DNA of 64,000 nt from Mycobacterium intracellulare ATCC 13950 (lineage in GTDB: Bacteria; Actinomycetota; Actinomycetes; Mycobacteriales; Mycobacteriaceae), in the NCBI RefSeq assembly GCF_000277125.1, contig NC_016946.1:248001-312000 (forward strand), written 5' to 3'. A program made the position numbers and the translations under genes. Positions 55,841 through 64,000 of this stretch are shown piece after piece (the stretch's first letter is position 1; each line of letters starts with the position of its first letter). The notes under the pieces are model-generated. The model worked only from the letters and a program-made list of their open reading frames with translations. It was not told the DNA's origin and ran no database searches.

Positions 55841-57205
55841 ATGCGCACCGACAAAATGGCCCTCGTGGCCTTCATGCAGGCCGGCAGCACCTCGGTCTAC
55901 GCGGGCTCGTGGCGGCACCCCGCGACCGAACACCGGTACCTGGACGCGTCCTACTACGCGAAGATCGGCCGCCAGCTCGAAGAGGGTTGCTTCGACCTGA
56001 TGTTCTTCGACGACCGCTTGGCCATGCCCGGCGTCTACGGCGGATCGGTAGGCGAGGCCGTGCATTACGGCGCCCGCCCGGTCAAGCTGGACCTCAGTGT
56101 GATTCTCGGGGTGCTGGCGCAGGCCACGTCGAAGATCGGGCTGGGCGCCACCTACTCGACCACCTACTACCAGCCGTTCCACGTGGCGCGCACGTTCGCC
56201 TCGCTCGACCACCTGTCGGGCGGCCGCGCGGCGTGGAACGTGGTCACCTCCGTCAACGACAGCGAGGCGCAGAACTTCGGGGTCGACGCCCACCTCGGTC
56301 ACGACGAACGGTACGACCGCGCCGACGAATTCATGGACGTGGTGACCGGCCTGTGGGACACCTGGGAGGACGAAGCCGTCCTGCACGACCGGGCTTCCGG
56401 GCAGTTCGCCGACCCCAACAAGGTGCACGAGCTGGGACACGTCGGCCAGTTCTTCTCCGCCCGTGGACCGTTGACGGTGCCGCGGACCCCGCAGGGCCGC
56501 CCGGTCATCATCCAGGCCGGATCGTCGGGCCGCGGCCGCGAATTCGCTTCTCGGTGGGCCGAATTGATCTTCACCGGCGACCCGGGCATCGAGGTCGCAC
56601 GCAACCACTACGCCGATCAAAAGGACCGCATCGCCGACGCGGGCCGCGATCCGGCCGCCGTGCGCATCTGCCCCATGGCCTACGCGGTGGTGGGCGAATC
56701 CGAGGCCCACGCCAAGGATCGCGAGGCCATGTTCCTCAACGACCTCGTGCATCCGATGGCGTCGCTGACGCTGCTGTCCGAGCTGATGAACTACGACTTC
56801 GCGCAACACGATCTCGACGACCCGGTGACCGACGAACTGCTCGCCTCGGTCTCCGGCATCCGCGGCCTGGTGCAGAACCTGCGCACCCATATCGGCGGGG
56901 ACACGGTCACCTTGCGCGACCTCGCCAACCATCGCGCCACACTGCTGCAGGGGCCGCGCTTCGTCGGCACCGGCGAACAGGTCGCCGATCAGATGGCCGA
57001 CTGGTTCGAAAGCGGCGCGTGTGACGGATTCGTCTTGGCCGCAACGCATCTGCCCGGTGCATTCGAGGACGTCGTGCGCATGGTGGTGCCGGAGCTGCAG
57101 CGCCGCGGCCTGTTCCGCACGGAATACGAATCCTCCACGCTGCGCGGCCATCTCGGGCTGCAGCGTCCGTCGAACAGCCGGGTGGCCGCCGGTGCCCATG
57201 CTTGA
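55841..57205 (+). CDS. NtaA/SnaA/DszA-type flavin-dependent monooxygenase
   Basis: 454 residues, the large LLM subfamily that includes nitrilotriacetate and dibenzothiophene-sulfone monooxygenases: AGSWRHPATEHRYLDASYYAKIGRQLEEG, SLDHLSGGRAAWNVVTS and RPVIIQAGSSGRGREFASRWAE. Oxidises a small organic substrate using FMNH2 supplied by a separate reductase; none is seen nearby. First gene of a coupled three-gene unit. Confidence 0.9.
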   Translation: MRTDKMALVAFMQAGSTSVYAGSWRHPATEHRYLDASYYAKIGRQLEEGCFDLMFFDDRLAMPGVYGGSVGEAVHYGARPVKLDLSVILGVLAQATSKIGLGATYSTTYYQPFHVARTFASLDHLSGGRAAWNVVTSVNDSEAQNFGVDAHLGHDERYDRADEFMDVVTGLWDTWEDEAVLHDRASGQFADPNKVHELGHVGQFFSARGPLTVPRTPQGRPVIIQAGSSGRGREFASRWAELIFTGDPGIEVARNHYADQKDRIADAGRDPAAVRICPMAYAVVGESEAHAKDREAMFLNDLVHPMASLTLLSELMNYDFAQHDLDDPVTDELLASVSGIRGLVQNLRTHIGGDTVTLRDLANHRATLLQGPRFVGTGEQVADQMADWFESGACDGFVLAATHLPGAFEDVVRMVVPELQRRGLFRTEYESSTLRGHLGLQRPSNSRVAAGAHA

Positions 57206-58382
57206 CGGGCTGCGGGTGCTCGACCTCGCCACGTTGGCCGCCGCGCCGCTGGTGGCCACCTATCTCGGGGAGTTCGGCGCCGACGTGATCAAGGTCGAAG
57301 AACCGCGCCACGGCGACCCGATCCGCGGCTGGGGCAACCAGCGCGACGGTGTCGGCCTGATGTGGAAGTCGATCGCGCGCAACAAGCGGTCGATCACGCT
57401 CGACTTGCGGTGCGCCGAAGGGCAGGAGCTGGTGCGCCGCCTGGTGGAGCACGCCGATGTCGCCATCTTCAACACCCGCCCCCAGACCTTGCGCAAGTGG
57501 GGCCTCGACTACGAGAGCCTGCGCGCGGTCAACGAGCGGATCGTGATGCTGCACATCACCGGGTACGGGCTGAGCGGGCCGAAGAGCGAGCGCCCCGGGT
57601 TCGGCACGCTGGGCGAGGCGATGAGCGGGTTCGCGCACATCACGGGTCAGGCCGGCGCGCCGCCGACGCTGCCGCCGTTCATGTTGGCCGACGGCGTCGC
57701 GTCGCTGAACGCCGCGTACGCGGTGATGATGGCGCTGTATCACCGCGACGTGCACGGCGGGCCCGGACAACTGATCGACGTCAACCTGATCGACCCGCTG
57801 GCCCGGCTGCTGGAACAGACGCTGCTGGGCTATGACCAGTTGGGCCTGGTGCCCGAGCGGGCCGGCAACCGGTGGGACATTTCGGCGCCGCGCAACACCT
57901 ATCGCACCGCGGACGGCAAGTGGCTGGCCATGTCCGGCAGTTCGCCGGCGTTGGCGCTGCGGGTGTTCCGGGCGATCGGCCGCCACGATCTGCTGGACGA
58001 CGCCGACTTCTCCGACCCGCAGCGACGGTTGGCGCGGGCCCGCGAGGTCGACGCCGTGGTCGCCGATTGGGTTGCCACCAAAACACTTTCGGAGGCGATG
58101 GACGCCTTCGAAGCGCACGAGGTGGCCGCCGCGCCGGTCTATGACATCAGCGACCTGGTCGCCGACGAACAGCTGGCGCATCGTGGGGTGTTCATCTCCG
58201 TCGACGACCCACAACTCGGACCCATGACGGTGCAGGCCCCCGTGCCGCGGTTCTCGTCAGCCCCCGGCACGGTCGGGCATCTGGGGCCGCGCCTCGGCGA
58301 GCACAACACCGAGGTATACGGGGATCTGCTCGGCATGAGCCACGACGAAATCGACGACCTGCGCGCCCGTGGCGTGTTGTGA
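57198..58382 (+). CDS. Class III CoA-transferase (CaiB/BaiF)
   Basis: 394 residues. LDGLRVLDLATLAAAPLVATYLGEFGADVIKVEEP, RNKRSITLDLR, and the catalytic Asp in FMLADGVASLNAAYAVMMAL. Moves CoA between carboxylic acids. ATG at 57198 overlaps the monooxygenase stop by 8 bases. With the CitE-like lyase next to it, the likely path is activation then cleavage of a hydroxy-dicarboxylic acid (inference). Confidence 0.92.
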   Translation: MLDGLRVLDLATLAAAPLVATYLGEFGADVIKVEEPRHGDPIRGWGNQRDGVGLMWKSIARNKRSITLDLRCAEGQELVRRLVEHADVAIFNTRPQTLRKWGLDYESLRAVNERIVMLHITGYGLSGPKSERPGFGTLGEAMSGFAHITGQAGAPPTLPPFMLADGVASLNAAYAVMMALYHRDVHGGPGQLIDVNLIDPLARLLEQTLLGYDQLGLVPERAGNRWDISAPRNTYRTADGKWLAMSGSSPALALRVFRAIGRHDLLDDADFSDPQRRLARAREVDAVVADWVATKTLSEAMDAFEAHEVAAAPVYDISDLVADEQLAHRGVFISVDDPQLGPMTVQAPVPRFSSAPGTVGHLGPRLGEHNTEVYGDLLGMSHDEIDDLRARGVL

Positions 58383-58400
58383 CAGAAGGAAATTGAAACG

Positions 58401-59315
58401 ATGACGAATCTTCTCCGCCGCTCCGAGCTCGCGGTGCCCGCCTGCAGCGACAACATGTTCGACAAGGCGGCCGGGTGCGGTGCCGACCTGGTGTTCCTCG
58501 ACCTCGAGGACGCCACGCCCGCCGCGTTCAAGGAGGAATCGCGCGGCAAGGCGATCAGCGCGCTCAACGACCTGGACTGGGGCCGCACCGTGCGGGCGGT
58601 GCGGATCAACGGCCTGGACACCCGGTGGTGCCACGACGACGTCATCGAGGTGGTGACCAGGGCCGGCCGCAACCTCGACACCATCATCATCCCCAAGGCC
58701 CGCACCGCCCGCGACGTGTGGTGGGTGGACGTCCTGCTCACCCAGCTGGAATCAAAACTGAACCTGGACAAGCGGATCCGGCTCGAGGTGCTGATCGAAG
58801 AGGTCGAAGGTTTGGCCAACGCCGAAGAGATCGCGGCGGCCAGCGATCGCCTCGACGCCCTGATCTTCGGGGTGGGCGACTTCTCGCTGTCACAGGGCGC
58901 GCGGGTGGACACCAACTTCGTCCCGCTGGGCGAGTATCCGGGCGAGTTCTGGGCCTACGCGCGCAACAAGGTGATCGTCGCCGCGCGCATCGCGGGCATC
59001 GACGCGATCGACGCGCCGTACCCCGACTACCGCGACCTCGCCGGGTATGAGCGCGACGCCCGGCGCGCGTCGCTGCTCGGCTACACCGGGAAGTGGGCCA
59101 TCCACCCCGACCAGGTTCCGGTCGCCAACGAGGTCTACGCCCCGACCGCCGACGAGATCGCCCGCGCCGAAGCCAACGTCGCCGCCTACCGGGAGGCCGA
59201 GGCCAAAGGCCGGGGAGCCGTCGGGGTGAACGGCGTCCTGGTCGACGCCGCCCACGTCAAGCAGGCGGAGCAGACGCTGGCGCGCGCGGCCCTGATCAAG
59301 GCCAGGCACGTTTGA
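58401..59315 (+). CDS. CitE-like acyl-CoA lyase (HpcH/HpaI aldolase family)
   Basis: 304 residues. Metal and CoA motifs LVFLDLEDATPAAFKEESR, VRINGLDTRW, RLEVLIEEVEGLANAEEI and LIFGVGDFSLSQGA; C-terminal GKWAIHPDQVPVANEVYAPT. Similar to malyl-CoA, citramalyl-CoA and methylmalyl-CoA lyases. AGAAGGAAA precedes the ATG. The cluster composition (CoA-transferase plus lyase) recalls itaconate or mesaconate degradation but no hydratase is seen. Confidence 0.9.
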   Translation: MTNLLRRSELAVPACSDNMFDKAAGCGADLVFLDLEDATPAAFKEESRGKAISALNDLDWGRTVRAVRINGLDTRWCHDDVIEVVTRAGRNLDTIIIPKARTARDVWWVDVLLTQLESKLNLDKRIRLEVLIEEVEGLANAEEIAAASDRLDALIFGVGDFSLSQGARVDTNFVPLGEYPGEFWAYARNKVIVAARIAGIDAIDAPYPDYRDLAGYERDARRASLLGYTGKWAIHPDQVPVANEVYAPTADEIARAEANVAAYREAEAKGRGAVGVNGVLVDAAHVKQAEQTLARAALIKARHV

Positions 59316-59317
59316 TG

Positions 59318-59447
59318 GCGGCGACCCGCTGCGCCCGGCTACGGCCTATAGCGGCGACCCGCTGCGCCCGGCTACGGCCTATAGCGGCGACCCGCTGCGC
59401 CCGGCTACGCCGCGCTTGCGATCGCCGCGGCCGCGCTTGCGATCGCC
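59318..59447. repeat. Dispersed GC-rich repeat, tandem partial and full copies
   Basis: Three copies with 33-bp spacing start at 59318, 59351 and 59384 (GCGGCGACCCGCTGCGCC). The last extends to the full core (CGCGCTTGCGATCGCCGC), and its final part is duplicated. It fills the gap between the convergent lyase and pyruvate carboxylase genes. Confidence 0.92.
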
Positions 59448-59448
59448 G

Positions 59449-62400
59449 CTAGTCGATCACCACCAGGAGGTCGCCGCCCTCGACTTGTGCGGTGCGCGAC
59501 ACCGCGATTCGCGCGACCTTGCCGGCCTTGGGGGTGGTGACGGCGGCCTCCATCTTCATGGCCTCGATCGTCGCGATCGTCTGGCCGGCCTCGACCTCCT
59601 CGCCGACCTCGGCGGTGACCGTGACGACGCCGGCAAAGGGGGCGGCGACGTGATCGGGATTGGCGCGGTCGGCCTTCTCGGCGGCCGGGACGTCGGTGGC
59701 GATGCTGCGGTCGCGCACCACGACGGGCCGCAGCTGACCGTTGAGGATGCACATCACGGTGCGCATGCCGCGTTCGTCGGGGTCGGAGATGGCCTCCAAC
59801 CCGATCAGCAGCTCCACACCGCGCTCCAGCTCCACGCGATGCTCGTCCCCCTGGCGCAGCCCGTAGAAGAACTGGTTGGCGCTCAATCCGGAGGTGTCGC
59901 CGTAGGCCTCGCGGTGGTCCTCGAGCTCTTTGGCCGGCCCGGGGAACAGCAGCCGGTTCAGCGCCGCCTGCCGTTCGGCGCCCGGTGTGGCCAACGCCTT
60001 TTCATCGTCGGCCGTCAGCGGCTGCTCGGGCTTGACCGGGCCGCGGCCGTCTAACGCCTTGGTACGCAACGGCTCCGGCCAGCCGCCGGGCGGATCGCCG
60101 AGTTCGCCGCGCAGGAACCCGATCACCGAATCCGGGATGTCATAGCGCGCGGGATCTTCGGCGAAGTCTTGCGCGCTGACGCCCGCCCCGACCAGCGCCA
60201 GCGCCAGGTCGCCGACCACCTTGCTCGACGGCGTGACCTTGACGAGGTGCCCGAGGATGGCGTCGGCGCCGGCGTAGGCGTTTTCGATGTCCTCGAACCG
60301 GTCGCCGAGACCCAGCGCAATGGCCTGCTGGCGCAAGTTCGACAGTTGGCCACCGGGGATCTCGTGGTGGTAGACGCGGCCCGTCGGGGACGGCAGCCCG
60401 GATTCGAACGGCGCGTACACCTTCCGCAGCGCCTCCCAGTACGGTTCCAGGTCGCACACCGCCCGCAGCGACAACCCGGTGTCGTAGTCGGTGTTGGCGG
60501 CGGCGGCCACGATCGATGACAGCGCGGGCTGGCTGGTGGTCCCCGCGAGCGGGGCAGCGGCACCGTCGACGGCGTCGGCCCCCGCGTGCCAGGCCGCCGC
60601 GTAGCTCGCGAGTTGTCCGCCCGGGGTGTCGTGGGTATGCACGTGCACCGGCAGGTCGAACCGGGATTTGAGCGCCGAGACCAGCGTCGCGGCGGCCGGC
60701 GCGCGTAACAACCCGGCCATGTCCTTGATCGCCAGGACGTGCGCGCCCGCTTCGACGATCTGTTCGGCCAACTTGAGGTAATAGTCGAGCGTGTAAAGCT
60801 TTTCGGCCGGATCGCTGAGATCCCCGGTGTAGGACATCGCCACCTCGGCCACCGCCGCCCCGGTGTCGCGCACCGCGTCGATGGCCGGGCGCATCGAGTC
60901 GACGTTGTTCAACGCGTCGAAGATACGGAAGATGTCGATGCCGGTGGCCGTCGCCTCCTCGACGAACGCCGTCGTCACCGTCTCCGGATAGGGCGTGTAG
61001 CCGACGGTGTTGCGTCCGCGCAGCAGCATCTGCAGGCAGATGTTGGGCATCGCCTCCCGCAGCGCCGCCAGCCGCTCCCACGGGTCCTCCTTCAAGAACC
61101 GCAGCGCCACATCGTAAGTCGCGCCGCCCCAGCACTCCACCGACAACAGTTGCGGCATGGTCCGCGCGAGGTAGGGTGCGACCTTGATCAGGCCGCTGGT
61201 GCGGACGCGGGTCGCCAGCAGCGACTGGTGCGCGTCGCGGAACGTGGTGTCCGTGACGGCGACGCCGCGCGACTCGCGGAGCCAGGCCGCGAATCGCTGG
61301 GGTCCGAGTTCGGTCAGACGCTGCTTGGAGCCCGCGGGTGGGTCGGTCGACAGGTCGATGTCGGGCAGCTTGTCGTGCGGGTACACCGTTGACGGGCGCT
61401 CACCGTGGGGCTTGTTGACGGTGACGTCGGCCAGGTAGTTGAGGATCTTGGTGCCGCGGTCGGCCGAGCTGCGCGCGGTGAGCAGCTGCGGGCGTTCCTC
61501 GATGAACGACGTGGTGATGCGCCCGGCCTGGAAGTCGGGGTCGTCCAGGACCGCTTGCAGGAAGGGGATATTCGTCGACACACCGCGGATGCGGAACTCC
61601 GCGACCGCCCGCCGGGCGCGGCGCACCGCGGTGGGGAAGTCGCGGCCCCGGCAACTGAGCTTGATCAGCATCGAGTCGAAATGCGCGCTGATCTCCGCGC
61701 CCAGGGTGGTGCCGCCGTCCAGTCGTATTCCCGCGCCGCCCGGGGTGCGGTAGGCGGTGATGCGGCCGGTGTCCGGGCGGAAACCGTTCGCCGGGTCTTC
61801 GGTGGTGATGCGGCATTGCAGCGCCGCGCCGTGCGGGACGATCGAATCCTGGTGCAGGCCAATCTCTTCCAGCGTTTGACCGGACGCGATGCGCAGCTGG
61901 GCGGACACCAGGTCGACGTCGGTGATCTCCTCGGTCACCGTGTGCTCCACCTGGATGCGGGGATTCATCTCGATGAACACGTGATTGCCGCGTTCGTCGA
62001 GCAAGAACTCGACCGTGCCCGCGCAGGTGTAGCCGATGCTTTGCGCGAACGCCACCGCGTCGGCGCAAATACGTTCGCGCAGTTGTGGATCCAGGTTCGG
62101 CGCCGGGGCGATCTCGATCACCTTCTGGTGCCGCCGCTGCACGCTGCAGTCCCGTTCGTAGAGGTGGATCACGTTGCCGTGGTTGTCCGCCAGGATCTGG
62201 ACCTCGATGTGGCGCGGGTTGATCACCGCCTGTTCGAGAAACACCGAGGCATCCCCGAAGGCGGATTCGGCCTCCCGGCTGGCCGCCTCGATCGCCTCCG
62301 GCAGCGCCGCGGGGTCGGTGACCCGACGCATCCCGCGGCCGCCACCACCGGCGACCGCCTTGACGAACAGCGGAAACGTCATCGACTCGGCGGCCGTCAC

Positions 62401-62832
62401 CAGCTCGTCCGCCGATGTCGAGGGCGCCGAGGACGCCAGCACCGGCAGGCCCGCCGCCCGCGCCGCCGCGATCGCGCGCGCCTTGTTGCCGGTGAGCTCG
62501 AGCACCTCGGCGCTCGGGCCCACGAACGTGATGCCCGCGGCCGCGCACGCCGCCGCCAGGTCCGGGTTCTCGGACAGGAACCCGTAGCCCGGGTAGATGG
62601 CGTCCGCCCCGCACGCCTGCGCCGTGCCGACGATGTCGTCGACCGACAGGTAGGCGCGGACCGGGTGGCCCTCCTCACCGATCTGGTAGGACTCGTCGGC
62701 CTTGAGCCGGTGCACCGAATTGCGGTCCTCGTAGGGGTAGACCGCCACGGTGGCCATTTCCAGTTCGTAGGCGGCGCGGAAGGCGCGGATCGCGATCTCA
62801 CCGCGATTGGCGACCAGGACTTTCGTCAACAC
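59449..62832 (-). CDS. pca: Pyruvate carboxylase
   Basis: 1,127 residues, the same length as M. tuberculosis Pca. Biotin carboxylase domain (1-450) with ATP-grasp KAVAGGGGRGMRRV, FIEMNPRIQVEHTVTEE; carboxyltransferase domain (about 535-800) with DTTFRDAHQSLLATR and the carbamoylated-Lys segment AIKDMAGLL; C-terminal biotin carrier with IEAMKMEA. Makes oxaloacetate from pyruvate. GTG at 62832 chosen by alignment of VLTKVLVANRGEIA with the family N-terminus; it begins 5 bases after the synthase stop. Confidence 0.96.
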   Translation of the reverse strand: MLTKVLVANRGEIAIRAFRAAYELEMATVAVYPYEDRNSVHRLKADESYQIGEEGHPVRAYLSVDDIVGTAQACGADAIYPGYGFLSENPDLAAACAAAGITFVGPSAEVLELTGNKARAIAAARAAGLPVLASSAPSTSADELVTAAESMTFPLFVKAVAGGGGRGMRRVTDPAALPEAIEAASREAESAFGDASVFLEQAVINPRHIEVQILADNHGNVIHLYERDCSVQRRHQKVIEIAPAPNLDPQLRERICADAVAFAQSIGYTCAGTVEFLLDERGNHVFIEMNPRIQVEHTVTEEITDVDLVSAQLRIASGQTLEEIGLHQDSIVPHGAALQCRITTEDPANGFRPDTGRITAYRTPGGAGIRLDGGTTLGAEISAHFDSMLIKLSCRGRDFPTAVRRARRAVAEFRIRGVSTNIPFLQAVLDDPDFQAGRITTSFIEERPQLLTARSSADRGTKILNYLADVTVNKPHGERPSTVYPHDKLPDIDLSTDPPAGSKQRLTELGPQRFAAWLRESRGVAVTDTTFRDAHQSLLATRVRTSGLIKVAPYLARTMPQLLSVECWGGATYDVALRFLKEDPWERLAALREAMPNICLQMLLRGRNTVGYTPYPETVTTAFVEEATATGIDIFRIFDALNNVDSMRPAIDAVRDTGAAVAEVAMSYTGDLSDPAEKLYTLDYYLKLAEQIVEAGAHVLAIKDMAGLLRAPAAATLVSALKSRFDLPVHVHTHDTPGGQLASYAAAWHAGADAVDGAAAPLAGTTSQPALSSIVAAAANTDYDTGLSLRAVCDLEPYWEALRKVYAPFESGLPSPTGRVYHHEIPGGQLSNLRQQAIALGLGDRFEDIENAYAGADAILGHLVKVTPSSKVVGDLALALVGAGVSAQDFAEDPARYDIPDSVIGFLRGELGDPPGGWPEPLRTKALDGRGPVKPEQPLTADDEKALATPGAERQAALNRLLFPGPAKELEDHREAYGDTSGLSANQFFYGLRQGDEHRVELERGVELLIGLEAISDPDERGMRTVMCILNGQLRPVVVRDRSIATDVPAAEKADRANPDHVAAPFAGVVTVTAEVGEEVEAGQTIATIEAMKMEAAVTTPKAGKVARIAVSRTAQVEGGDLLVVID

Positions 62833-62837
62833 GGTAC

Positions 62838-63965
62838 TTACGATAGAGCGCGTTGCGGCGGTCCGACATACTCGCTCAGCGGACGGATCAACGCGTTCGA
62901 CGCGGTCTGCTCGATGATGTGCGCCGTCCATCCGGTGATCCGGCTCATCACGAAAATCGGGGTGAAGGCCCCGATGTCGAAGCCCATCAGGTAATAGGCC
63001 GGGCCGGTGGGAAAGTCCAGGTTCGGCTTGATGCCATTGGCTTGGGCCATCCCCTTTTCCAGGACCTCGTAGATGTCGAGCCACCTCTGACCGTCGCGCG
63101 CCGCGGCGACGCGCGTGAGCGCCGCCTTCATGGTCGGCACCCGGGAGTCGCCGTTCTTGTAGACGCGGTGACCGAAGCCCATGATCTTGTCTTTGCGATC
63201 CAGCTTGCCAGACAACCACTCCGAAGCCCGTTCGGCGCTTCCGATTTCGATCATGTCGTGCATGACCGCTTCGTTGGCCCCGCCGTGCAGCGAGCCCTTG
63301 AGCGCACCGATGGCGGCCGTGACCGCGCTGTAGATGTCGGACTGGGTCGAGGTGACCACGCGCGCGGCGAAGGTGGAGGCGTTGAAGCTGTGCTCGGCGT
63401 AGAGCACCATCGACTGTTCGAACGCGTCGACGATCACCTGCTCGGGGACGTCGCCGAAGCACATGTGCAAGAAATTCTGGGCGTAGCTCATGTGGCTGTG
63501 GGGCGCGATGGGTTCCAGTCCGCGCCGGCGGCGCATGTCGGCCGCGACGACGGTGGGCAGCACCGCGAACATCCGCAAGGCCTTGGCGTAGTTGGCCCCC
63601 GGGCTGTTGTCGTCCTCATCGGGATCTTCGGCGCCCATCGAGCTGACGAAGGTGCGCACGACGTCCATGGGGTGGCAGGTGTCGGGCAACTTGGTCAGCA
63701 GCGACAACTGGGACCGGTTCAGCCGACGCGCCGCTCGTTCCCGCTGGGTGAACAGCGCCAGCTGCTGCTCGTCGGGCAACTCGCCGTGCCACAGCAGGTA
63801 GGCGACCTGCTCGAAGCTGCACGTGGCCGCGAGGTCCTGCACGGCGTACCCGCGGTAGGTCAGGGAGTTGGTCTCCGGGACGACCTTGGAGATGGCGGTG
63901 GTGTCGACGACGACGCCGGCCAGGCCTTTGTAAATGCGGGGCTTGTTGTCTTCGACGGTGCTCAT
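62838..63965 (-). CDS. 2-methylcitrate/citrate synthase (PrpC/GltA1-like)
   Basis: 375 residues, type II citrate synthase fold. KGLAGVVVDTTAISKV, catalytic His in LKGSLHGGANEAVM, MGFGHRVYKNGD and Asp in NLDFPTGPAYYLMG. Sequence recalls M. tuberculosis Rv1131 (PrpC), which condenses propionyl-CoA or acetyl-CoA with oxaloacetate. Immediately upstream of pyruvate carboxylase, which supplies oxaloacetate. The orthologue versus paralogue question is open. The last 35 bases of the window after it contain only an upstream region. Confidence 0.92.
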   Translation of the reverse strand: MSTVEDNKPRIYKGLAGVVVDTTAISKVVPETNSLTYRGYAVQDLAATCSFEQVAYLLWHGELPDEQQLALFTQRERAARRLNRSQLSLLTKLPDTCHPMDVVRTFVSSMGAEDPDEDDNSPGANYAKALRMFAVLPTVVAADMRRRRGLEPIAPHSHMSYAQNFLHMCFGDVPEQVIVDAFEQSMVLYAEHSFNASTFAARVVTSTQSDIYSAVTAAIGALKGSLHGGANEAVMHDMIEIGSAERASEWLSGKLDRKDKIMGFGHRVYKNGDSRVPTMKAALTRVAAARDGQRWLDIYEVLEKGMAQANGIKPNLDFPTGPAYYLMGFDIGAFTPIFVMSRITGWTAHIIEQTASNALIRPLSEYVGPPQRALS

Positions 63966-64000
63966 GGCGCGACTCCTTGGACGGAAAAGTTGTAGAGGTC

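Noticed and set aside
59449..63462. A 1,337-codon frame suggesting fusion of the citrate synthase region with pyruvate carboxylase
   Set aside because: The upstream 210 codons are in a different frame from the synthase and give Arg-rich sequence without family features. The synthase has its own intact frame and stop just before the carboxylase start.
44486..64000. attR-like duplicate of the tRNA-Ser 3' end, integrase or transposase to the right of the tRNA
   Set aside because: I read through this stretch and saw no second copy of the T-arm/acceptor sequence and no recombinase-like protein.

Overview
The window is chromosomal DNA of a slow-growing Mycobacterium, most likely a member of the M. 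avium complex. It is GC-rich (hand-counted lines in ordinary genes are about 70% GC), gene-dense and free of rRNA, plasmid or phage structural genes. The left two thirds follow, gene by gene, the M. tuberculosis block from Rv3793 (embC) back to Rv3752c (tadA). Locus names are assigned from recalled protein sequence and gene order; no alignment was run. The decaprenylphosphoryl-ribose oxidase carries Ala where the benzothiazinone-target Cys normally sits, a known feature of M. avium, which supports the assignment.

Layout. (1) 1-13159, minus strand, is a cell-envelope arabinogalactan cluster. It holds a GT-C glycosyltransferase (Rv3779-like), the proteasome activator bpa, a two-gene ABC exporter with the first galactofuranosyltransferase between its genes, an SOS-controlled HNH gene, a Gre-like factor, a GtrA-like flippase, dprE1, dprE2, aftA and the 5' part of embC. 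Together these make, export and decorate galactan, make decaprenylphosphoryl-arabinose, move it across the membrane and polymerise arabinan. (2) 13289-23809 is housekeeping and small-metabolism genes with tRNA-Ser(UGA), tRNA-Ser(GCU) and tRNA-Arg(ACG). (3) 23935-30460 carries a methyltransferase, small membrane proteins, the TcrX/TcrY two-component system, the 19-kDa lipoprotein gene lpqH and an alkyl sulfatase. (4) 30468-36659 is a lineage-specific insertion relative to M. tuberculosis: a five-gene catabolic operon (phosphotransferase, SDR, acyl-CoA dehydrogenase, TetR, quinone oxidoreductase), a methyltransferase and a phosphatase. (5) 36723-44369 returns to conserved order with fadE36, the proXVWZ osmoprotectant importer, tyrA and tadA, ending at tRNA-Ser(CGA).

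Right of tRNA-Ser(CGA), at 44399-44485, the order no longer follows M. tuberculosis. 44581-50283 holds an unusual group of exported or predicted carbohydrate-active proteins: a GH6 endoglucanase, a CAP-domain protein, two related small exported proteins, a large protein joining an ESX-type helical N-terminus to a DUF4185 domain (a family shown to include endo-D-arabinanases), and a Tat/Sec-exported GH5 enzyme resembling the mycobacterial galactofuranosidase GlfH1. Part of this stretch is much lower in GC. It is my best candidate for a little-described system: a cell-wall-glycan-cleaving module with possible cognate exported partners. Beyond it lie a sulfotransferase with an alkyl-sulfatase-like protein, and a GntR-controlled divergent cluster of luciferase-like monooxygenases, a CoA-transferase and a CitE-type lyase. 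The window ends with pyruvate carboxylase and a methylcitrate/citrate synthase.

A family of short GC-rich imperfectly palindromic repeats sits at four gene boundaries (8720, 33346, 43822, 59318). In one case four 57-bp units have been read in frame into the end of glfT1.
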